A stretch of 18,449 nt of DNA, taken from NCBI GenBank assembly GCA_031413495.1, contig JANOFE010000051.1, positions 1 to 18,449 on the forward strand. The letters run 5' to 3'. The notes beneath the pieces were generated by a model. The model saw only the letters and a program-made list of their open reading frames with translations, was not told the DNA's origin and searched no databases. This stretch comes from JACMNW01 sp031413495 (lineage in GTDB: Bacteria > Pseudomonadota > Alphaproteobacteria > Rhodobacterales > Rhodobacteraceae). Each line of letters begins with the position of its first letter. Position 1 is the stretch's first letter. Below, piece by piece: positions 13,173-18,449 of the stretch. The translations under genes were made by a program, and so were the position numbers.

Positions 13173-15491
13173 TTATCCCGCCGTCAGTAACGGCGGTTTG
13201 GATTTGGTCAGCGCGGGTTTTTGTGGCTCTTCAATATCCAGCACAATCGCATCGTCGATCAACCCGACTTTGACCAAACCGCCCTTCATCAACTTCCCGA
13301 ACAGCAATTCTTCGGCCAGCGGCTTTTTGATGTGTTCCTGAATCACGCGGCCAAGCGGGCGGGCACCCATTTTATCGTCATAGCCTTTGTCGCCCAACCA
13401 GGTTGCCGCATCGGCAGAGATTTCGATATGCACGTTGCGATCCAGAAGCTGCGCTTCAAGTTGCAGCACGAACTTCTCAACCACTTGGCGGATCACTTCT
13501 TTGCCAAGCGGGGCAAAGCTGATCACCGCATCAAGGCGGTTGCGGAATTCGGGCGTGAACGTGCGCTCAATCGCCGCCGTATCTTCGCCCGTGCGGCGTT
13601 CGCGGCCAAAGCCGATGGCGGTTTGTGACTGTTCGCGCGCGCCTGCGTTCGAGGTCATGATCAGAATGACATTGCGGAAATCAACCGACCTTCCGTTGTG
13701 ATCGGTCAGTTTGCCGTGATCCATCACTTGCAACAAGATGTTGTAAACATCAGGGTGCGCTTTTTCCATTTCGTCCAGCAACAGCACACAGTGCGGATGC
13801 TGATCAATGCCGTCGGTCAGCATACCACCCTGGTCAAACCCGACATAGCCGGGCGGCGCGCCGATCAGGCGGGAAACGGCGTGTTTTTCCATGTATTCCG
13901 ACATATCGAACCGCAGCAGTTCCACGCCCAAAGTGCTGGCGAGTTGCTTTGCCACTTCGGTTTTACCGACGCCCGTTGGCCCGGCGAACAGATAGTTGCC
14001 GATGGGTTTTTCCGGTTCGCGCAGGCCCGCGCGGGCCAGTTTGATGGCAGATGCTAGCGCTTCAATCGCTTTATCCTGCCCGAACACCACGCGTTTCAGC
14101 GATTTTTCCAGATCGCGCAGCACTTCGGCATCGTCTTTTGACACCGATTTCGCCGGAATGCGGGCGATTTTGGCAACGACGGCCTCAATCTCTTTGATGC
14201 CGATTACTTTACGCTTTTTGGACTCTGACAGCAGGTGCTGGGCTGCGCCTGCCTCATCAATCACGTCTATCGCGGAATCTGGCAATTTTCGGTCGTTGAT
14301 ATAGCGCGCGGCAAGTTCGACAGCCGCCTTGATGCCTTCGGCCGTATAGCGCAGATCGTGGTGTTCCTCAAAATGCGGCTTCAGGCCCATCAGGATTTTG
14401 ATAGCATCGGGGACAGACGGCTCGTTCACGTCGATCTTTTGGAAGCGACGGGAAAGGGCGCGGTCTTTTTCGAAATGCTGACGGAATTCCTTGTAGGTGG
14501 TCGATCCCATGCAGCGCAGTTTGCCGCCTTGAAGTGCTGGTTTCAGCAAGTTCGACGCATCCATCGCACCGCCCGATGTGGCACCGGCGCCGATGACAGT
14601 GTGAATTTCGTCAATGAACAGGATTGCATCAGGATGATCTTCGATTTCTTTGACGACCGCTTTCAGGCGTTCTTCAAAATCACCACGGTAGCGGGTGCCA
14701 GCCAGCAACGCGCCCATGTCGAGCGAATAGATGGTGGCACGGGCCAGAATTTCCGGAGTTTCCTTGTTGATGATCTTCCACGCCAAACCTTCGGCAATGG
14801 CAGTTTTGCCAACGCCGGGGTCGCCCACCAGCAGAGGGTTGTTCTTCCGCCTCCGGCACAGAACCTGAATGCAGCGTTCCACCTCGGCTTCGCGGCCGAT
14901 CAGCGGGTCAACATCGCCTTTCTTGGCTTTGACGTTCAGATCGACGCAGTATTTCGACAAAGCGGATTCTTTCGCCTCGCCTGCCTCGGCCTTTGGTGTT
15001 TCGTGGTGTTCTTCGGCACCGGAAACCGACCGGGGTTCACCAAAGGACGGGTCTTTTGCCACGCCGTGTGCTATGAAATTCACCGCGTCGTAACGGGTCA
15101 TATCCTGTTCTTGCAGGAAATAAGCGGCATTGGATTCACGTTCGGCAAAGATGGCGACAAGCACGTTTGCGCCGGTCACTTCGGTACGACCTGACGATTG
15201 CACGTGGATGGCCGCGCGCTGGATCACCCGCTGAAAGGCGGCTGTGGGCACGGCTTCGGACCCTTCTACTTCGGTTACCAAAGTTGACAGATCATCGTCG
15301 ATAAATTCGACTAGCGTTTTACGCAGGATGGTCAGATCGACCGAACACGCCTTCATCACGCGTTCGGCATCTGGTTCGTCGATCAGCGCCAGAAGCAGAT
15401 GTTCCAGCGTGGCAAGTTCGTGGCGGCGTGCATTTGCCAAGGCAAGGGCACCATGAATGGCTTGCTCGAGTGTGGTTGAAAAAGATGGCAC
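13173..15491 (-). CDS. clpA: ATP-dependent Clp protease ATP-binding subunit ClpA
   Basis: AAA+ unfoldase that feeds substrates to ClpP in the cytoplasm. The 772-residue chain has the full ClpA layout. The N domain (about 1-145) is the ClpS-binding module. D1 has Walker A GDPGVGKT at 223-230 and Walker B LFIDE at 291-295. D2 has Walker A GPTGVGKT at 504-511 and Walker B LLLDE at 570-574. The ClpP-docking loop is I626-G627-F628. There is no ClpB-type long middle coiled coil. A linker rich in Glu and Ala (about 150-178) follows the N domain. The clpS adaptor gene, often next to clpA, is not found in this window. clpA has its own upstream gap and a strong terminator, so it is probably expressed alone. 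Confidence 0.97.
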   Translation of the reverse strand: MPSFSTTLEQAIHGALALANARRHELATLEHLLLALIDEPDAERVMKACSVDLTILRKTLVEFIDDDLSTLVTEVEGSEAVPTAAFQRVIQRAAIHVQSSGRTEVTGANVLVAIFAERESNAAYFLQEQDMTRYDAVNFIAHGVAKDPSFGEPRSVSGAEEHHETPKAEAGEAKESALSKYCVDLNVKAKKGDVDPLIGREAEVERCIQVLCRRRKNNPLLVGDPGVGKTAIAEGLAWKIINKETPEILARATIYSLDMGALLAGTRYRGDFEERLKAVVKEIEDHPDAILFIDEIHTVIGAGATSGGAMDASNLLKPALQGGKLRCMGSTTYKEFRQHFEKDRALSRRFQKIDVNEPSVPDAIKILMGLKPHFEEHHDLRYTAEGIKAAVELAARYINDRKLPDSAIDVIDEAGAAQHLLSESKKRKVIGIKEIEAVVAKIARIPAKSVSKDDAEVLRDLEKSLKRVVFGQDKAIEALASAIKLARAGLREPEKPIGNYLFAGPTGVGKTEVAKQLASTLGVELLRFDMSEYMEKHAVSRLIGAPPGYVGFDQGGMLTDGIDQHPHCVLLLDEMEKAHPDVYNILLQVMDHGKLTDHNGRSVDFRNVILIMTSNAGAREQSQTAIGFGRERRTGEDTAAIERTFTPEFRNRLDAVISFAPLGKEVIRQVVEKFVLQLEAQLLDRNVHIEISADAATWLGDKGYDDKMGARPLGRVIQEHIKKPLAEELLFGKLMKGGLVKVGLIDDAIVLDIEEPQKPALTKSKPPLLTAG

Positions 15492-15552
15492 TTGGTCGTG
15501 CTCCTGTTCCTGCGGGTCAGTTGGGCGCGTGTACCCAAAATGACCGTGGCCT

Positions 15553-15581
15553 CATATAGTTAAGCTTCGGTTTTATTTCAC
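15553..15581 (-). promoter_or_regulatory. Candidate clpA promoter
   Basis: On the minus strand GTGAAA (15576-15581) and TATATG (15553-15558) are spaced by 17 nt, each a 4/6 match to the sigma70 boxes. ACTATATGAG around the -10 also resembles the alphaproteobacterial sigma32 -10 pattern, but no CTTGAA lies at the correct distance (one is about 10 nt too far). Either reading is tentative. Confidence 0.35.
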
Positions 15582-15599
15582 GCACTTCAAGGGTAAAAT

Positions 15600-15642
15600 G
15601 GGGCAAATTTCTGTTTGTCCCAGAGCCATCACAAAATGTGAT
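15600..15642 (-). other. Inverted repeats between gloB and clpA
   Basis: Two dyads lie downstream of gloB. ATCACA (15628-15633) and TGTGAT (15637-15642) form a perfect 15-bp palindrome around AAA. On the minus strand GGGACAAA and TTTGCCCC (15600-15621) form a bulged stem followed by ATTTT, which could be a weak gloB terminator. The first dyad could be a regulator site for clpA or a small stem. No protein-coding content is seen in 15492-15663. Confidence 0.35.
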
Positions 15643-15663
15643 CAGAATACATGGGTTTGAGGG

Positions 15664-16431
15664 TTAAAAGCTGTCTTTCCGGGCGCGTAGGTCAGCGAAC
15701 GCTTCCGCACTGGTTGCATTTGGGGTGCCGAGAACGGCTTTCATCTGCGCTGTGTTTGCGCGCAGAAAGGGGTTGGTGGCCAGTTCGTCGGCAAGGCGCG
15801 ACGGCACGGTGGCCAAGCCCTGCGACCGGGCGGCGTTGATCCGGTCATTGCGCAAGATAAGGTCGGGATTGTCGGGTTCAAGGGCCAGCGCGAAACGCAT
15901 GTTCGATGCAGTGTATTCATGGCCCGAACAGATCAGGGTTCTGGGCGGCAATTTGGCGAGTTTGCTCAGGCTGTCCCACATTTGCGCAGGGGTGCCTTCA
16001 AACAGGCGACCGCATCCCATCGCCATCAGGCTGTCGGCGGTGAAGGCGAGTGCGGAAGCGGGGAAGTGAAAGGCGATATGGCCGATGGTATGGCCGTACA
16101 CTTCGATGACGTTTCCGGTTTCGGACCCGACGGAAACAGTGTTGCCTTCGCTTAAGGCCGTATCAAGCGGCGGCAGGCGGTGGGCGTCGGCGGCGGCACC
16201 GATGACTTGTGCACCCGTGGCGGCGACCAAGGCCGCGACACCGTCGATATGATCCCAATGATGATGGGTCAGAAAAATCTGATGCAGGGGCCAACCGCGT
16301 AAGGACAGCGCCTCGATTATCGGGGCTGCGTCGGGTACATCGACCACCGCCACTGCGCCCGTTTCGCCGTCGCGCAGGATGTAGGCGTAGTTGTCTTTCA
16401 GGCAGGGCACGGTCACCAGTGTTAATGCCAT
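15664..16431 (-). CDS. gloB: Hydroxyacylglutathione hydrolase (glyoxalase II)
   Basis: Hydrolyses S-lactoylglutathione to D-lactate and glutathione, the second step of methylglyoxal detoxification. The 255-residue length is exactly that of bacterial GloB. The binuclear metal site is complete: THHHWDH at 55-61 (H56, H58, D60, H61), H114 in GHTIGH, D133 in FTADSL, and H171 in CSGHEYT. The C-terminal substrate-binding part has NPFLR at 220-224. The ATG at 16429-16431 begins MALTLVTVPCLKDNYAY, the normal family start; the frame continues upstream but overlaps the divergent gene. Together with the ChaC-type enzyme it adds a second glutathione-related function to this window, though the two are not linked. 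Confidence 0.97.
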   Translation of the reverse strand: MALTLVTVPCLKDNYAYILRDGETGAVAVVDVPDAAPIIEALSLRGWPLHQIFLTHHHWDHIDGVAALVAATGAQVIGAAADAHRLPPLDTALSEGNTVSVGSETGNVIEVYGHTIGHIAFHFPASALAFTADSLMAMGCGRLFEGTPAQMWDSLSKLAKLPPRTLICSGHEYTASNMRFALALEPDNPDLILRNDRINAARSQGLATVPSRLADELATNPFLRANTAQMKAVLGTPNATSAEAFADLRARKDSF

Positions 16432-16494
16432 GGTATTTGCACTTTCATTCCATACATGTATGCCAAAGCATCGCCCGGAAAGGCCTTGGCCGCA

Positions 16495-17274
16495 ATGCAT
16501 CTAGATGTACTGGACCTACGCAACTTTTATTACCGCACCGCTTTGGGCCGGGTGGCGCAGCGCGCTGTGCGTGATCAGGTGACCAAATTCTGGCCGCCTG
16601 CCATGGCGCAGGCGCAAACGGTGGTGGGATTTGGCTTTGCAGTGCCGCTTCTGCGCCCGTACCTTGCCGATGCGCGCCGGGTGATTGGGCTGATGCCGGG
16701 GCCGCAGGGGGTAATGCCATGGCCCGCCGGGGCTGATAATGTATCGGTCCTGTGTGATGACACCAATTGGCCGTTGCAAACCGGCATGGTGGACCGGTTG
16801 ATTGTGTTGCACGGGTTGGAGACATCGGAAAACCCAAGCACGCTGCTGGATGAGGCGCAGCGCGTGCTGGGGCCGGGCGGGAGGGCATTGTTCATCGTGC
16901 CAAACCGCATTGGGCTGTGGTCACGGCGCGATGGCACGCCGTTTGGTTTCGGGCGGCCCTATTCGATGAGCCAGCTGGAAGCACAGTTGAAAAAGCACAA
17001 CTTTACCCCGGAGCGCAGCACCACCGCCCTGTTCGCGCCGCCATCACACAGCCGGTTCTGGCTGCGCACGGCGGATTTCTGGGAACGTATGGGGCGCAGG
17101 ATCGGGCCTTGGGCGGCGGGCGGTGTTTTGATGGTTGAGGTCAGCAAGCAGGTTTATGCCCCAACGCGGGGCGGCCTGAAGGCAGCGGTGCGCAAGCCCC
17201 TAAAGGTATTGGAGGGAATTCCAGTCGGGATGCCGTCACCGGGCCTTGCCCCCTCGGCGTGGCAAGCTGACTAA
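16495..17274 (+). CDS. Methyltransferase-like protein, divergent from gloB
   Basis: A 259-residue protein of the SAM-dependent methyltransferase type, of unknown substrate. The later part of the fold is recognisable: DRLIVLHGLETSENPSTLLDEAQRVLGPGGRALFIVPN (about 100-137), ending in the post-motif GPGGR, then a PFGFGRPYSMSQL segment (149-161). The SAM-binding motif I position reads VVGFGFAVPLL (43-53) rather than an acidic-x-G-x-G pattern, so cofactor binding may be altered. The ATG at 16495 (MHLDVLDLRNFYYRTALGR) is preferred. An in-frame ATG at 16456 would add 13 residues and move into the gloB promoter region. It diverges from gloB across about 63 bp. Confidence 0.78.
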   Translation: MHLDVLDLRNFYYRTALGRVAQRAVRDQVTKFWPPAMAQAQTVVGFGFAVPLLRPYLADARRVIGLMPGPQGVMPWPAGADNVSVLCDDTNWPLQTGMVDRLIVLHGLETSENPSTLLDEAQRVLGPGGRALFIVPNRIGLWSRRDGTPFGFGRPYSMSQLEAQLKKHNFTPERSTTALFAPPSHSRFWLRTADFWERMGRRIGPWAAGGVLMVEVSKQVYAPTRGGLKAAVRKPLKVLEGIPVGMPSPGLAPSAWQAD

Positions 17275-17572
17275 CGGTTGATTGACCGCAAATGCTGTGG
17301 TGATTCACGGGCGCGTGATGGATTTGCACCCGCCGCATGTGTTTTGGGCAGGCCCGCGCGATACAAACAGTCGCAGCTTCCCAGTCAACAGTGCAAGCGT
17401 CTGAAAACACGATAAACTTTGCCCACGACTTTCTGACCAGAAAGGTTGCGGGCCGCCAAAGGCTCTGCTACACCCCGCCCAAATCGGGACGCATGCAGTA
17501 TGTATGCGCCAAGAGTAGCTTCTGGCCTGTGCGCAAGCACTGAAACCGGGGCACAACAGCGGAAGGAATGAC
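17275..17572 (+). promoter_or_regulatory. Intergenic region with candidate F1-ATPase operon promoter
   Basis: No convincing gene is seen in this 298-bp gap. TTGCGG (17446-17451) and TACACC (17469-17474), spaced by 17 nt, form the best promoter candidate, giving a leader of about 95 nt. Directly before the -35, CTTTCT (17429-17434) and AGAAAG (17439-17444) form a perfect dyad around GACC, a possible regulator site or small stem. GGAAGGA (17561-17567) is a strong Shine-Dalgarno 5 nt before the atpH GTG. No obvious terminator for the preceding methyltransferase-like gene was found. Confidence 0.5.
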
Positions 17573-18133
17573 GTGTCAGAACCTGTTTCGATTTCGACTG
17601 GCATTGCTTCGCGTTACGCGACCGCGCTGTTTGATTTGGCGAAAGAAGATAAGGCGCTGAAGGGGCTAGAGGCGGACGCCACAGCCCTTGAAGCAGCCCT
17701 TGCCGCCAGCCCGGCATTGGCGGCGGTGATCGCATCGCCGATCATTTCGCGGGATGAACAAACCGGGGCGATCAAAGCAATCGCCGCCAAAATGGGCGTG
17801 GCCCCTTTGATGGCCAATACACTGGCCCTGATGGGCGCGAATCGCCGCCTTTTTGTCTTGCCGCAATTCATTTCTGATTTGCGCGCCCGCATTTCCGCCG
17901 AAAAGGGTGAAATGACCGCCGAAGTTATTGCTGCAAAAGCACTGACCGCCGCGCAAAGCAAGGCGTTGTCGGCCACGCTGAAAGCAAAGACTGGCAAAAC
18001 CGTTATTTTGAAAACCACTGTAGACGCGTCGCTTATCGGCGGTCTTGTCGTCAAATTGGGCTCGACCATGATTGATACGTCGATCAAGGCAAAGCTCGCA
18101 GCCCTGCAAAATGCAATGAAAGAGGTCGGGTAA
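17573..18133 (+). CDS. atpH: F1F0 ATP synthase subunit delta
   Basis: Subunit delta (the OSCP equivalent) of the peripheral stalk, joining the F1 head to the b subunits of F0. The 186-residue length is typical. SRYATALFDLA (about 13-23) is the conserved N-terminal helix, and the C-terminal part has the family pattern GGLVVKLGSTMIDTSIKAKL (about 155-174). The GTG start is set by GGAAGGA 5 nt upstream; an ATG just before it is out of frame. Its TAA shares one base with the atpA ATG, so translation is coupled. Being first, with no atpB, atpE or atpF before it, matches the alphaproteobacterial habit of keeping F1 and F0 genes in separate operons. Confidence 0.96.
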   Translation: MSEPVSISTGIASRYATALFDLAKEDKALKGLEADATALEAALAASPALAAVIASPIISRDEQTGAIKAIAAKMGVAPLMANTLALMGANRRLFVLPQFISDLRARISAEKGEMTAEVIAAKALTAAQSKALSATLKAKTGKTVILKTTVDASLIGGLVVKLGSTMIDTSIKAKLAALQNAMKEVG

Positions 18134-18449
18134 TGGGTATCCAAGCTGCTGAAATATCGGCAATCCTGAAGGACCAGATCAAGAATTTTGGCAAAGAGGC
18201 CGAAGTCGCCGAAGTTGGCCGCGTGCTGTCCGTCGGTGACGGGATCGCGCGCGTTCACGGGCTGGACAATGTTCAGGCGGGTGAAATGGTTGAATTCCCC
18301 GGCGGTATCCGCGGGATGGCCTTGAACCTTGAAGTTGACAACGTCGGCATCGTTATTTTCGGTGACGACCGGTCGATCAAGGAAGGTGACGTTGTAAAGC
18401 GCACCAAATCCATCGTGGACGTGCCTGCGGGCAACGCCTTGCTGGGCCG
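18133..18449 (+). CDS. atpA: F1F0 ATP synthase subunit alpha (5' part)
   Basis: The first 105 codons of the alpha subunit, cut by the window end; the full protein is about 510 residues. The N-terminal beta-barrel domain is plain: EISAILKDQIKNF (7-19), then VGRVLSVGDGIARVHGLD and GEMVEFPGGIRGMALNLE, ending in the region before the nucleotide-binding domain (VDVPAGNALLG). The Walker A motif lies beyond the end. The ATG at 18133 overlaps the atpH stop by one base. The remaining F1 genes (atpG, atpD, atpC) are expected downstream by family habit. Confidence 0.97.
   Translation, partial: MGIQAAEISAILKDQIKNFGKEAEVAEVGRVLSVGDGIARVHGLDNVQAGEMVEFPGGIRGMALNLEVDNVGIVIFGDDRSIKEGDVVKRTKSIVDVPAGNALLG

Noticed and set aside
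14235..15194. A 319-codon plus-strand open frame over clpA
   Set aside because: It is the complement of conserved ClpA coding sequence; the length comes from codon bias.
15553..15600. A sigma32 heat-shock promoter for clpA
   Set aside because: A CTTGAA and a CTATATGAG are both present, but they are about 27 nt apart instead of about 17, so it was kept only as a weak sigma70 candidate.

Overview
The window looks like a chromosomal segment of an alphaproteobacterium of the order Rhodobacterales (Roseobacter/Rhodobacteraceae type). This rests on how familiar the proteins look: the S4 ending in YAKN, the HisC, the alphaproteobacterial extensin-like, DUF2125 and DUF2189 proteins, and an F1 cluster starting atpH-atpA with no F0 genes before it. 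Most genes use GAA for Glu and look moderately GC-rich. No tRNA, rRNA, insertion sequence, CRISPR array or prophage was seen.

Layout. (1) 1-884: GC-rich hairpins, then murI. (2) 881-1715: a sigma70-like promoter overlapping the murI stop, a structured leader, rpsD and a hairpin terminator. (3) 1743-3982: yqhA-type UPF0114 membrane protein, then a convergent, translationally overlapping minus-strand operon of SAM methyltransferase, ABM-fold monooxygenase and AraC regulator. (4) 4158-6968: hisC, tyrA-type dehydrogenase and an exported extensin-like protein, overlapping or nearly so. (5) 6965-8583: a minus-strand DUF2125 protein, divergent from a ChaC-type gamma-glutamylcyclotransferase. (6) 8658-11396: an ExbB/MotA-like four-helix protein and a MotB/OmpA-like protein with a very long coiled coil, 3 nt apart. 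(7) 11397-12501: AT-rich intergenic DNA and a DUF2189 membrane protein. (8) 12505-13039: a minus-strand CcdA/CcdB toxin-antitoxin pair. (9) 13132-16431: clpA with a strong terminator, preceded by gloB. (10) 16495-18449: a divergent methyltransferase-like gene, a regulatory gap, atpH and the 5' part of atpA.

How the genes work together. hisC-tyrA can supply both steps from prephenate or arogenate towards tyrosine, with HisC also serving histidine synthesis. The ExbB-like and OmpA-like pair has the design of an ion-driven, peptidoglycan-anchored motor (MotAB, TolQR, ZorAB). Its job is not evident from the neighbours, and it is the best candidate here for an under-described system. The methyltransferase-ABM-AraC operon looks like a small self-regulated module of unknown substrate. 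The rest is mainly housekeeping: cell wall precursor, ribosome, proteolysis, methylglyoxal detoxification, glutathione turnover and ATP synthesis. The CcdAB pair is the clearest accessory insertion.
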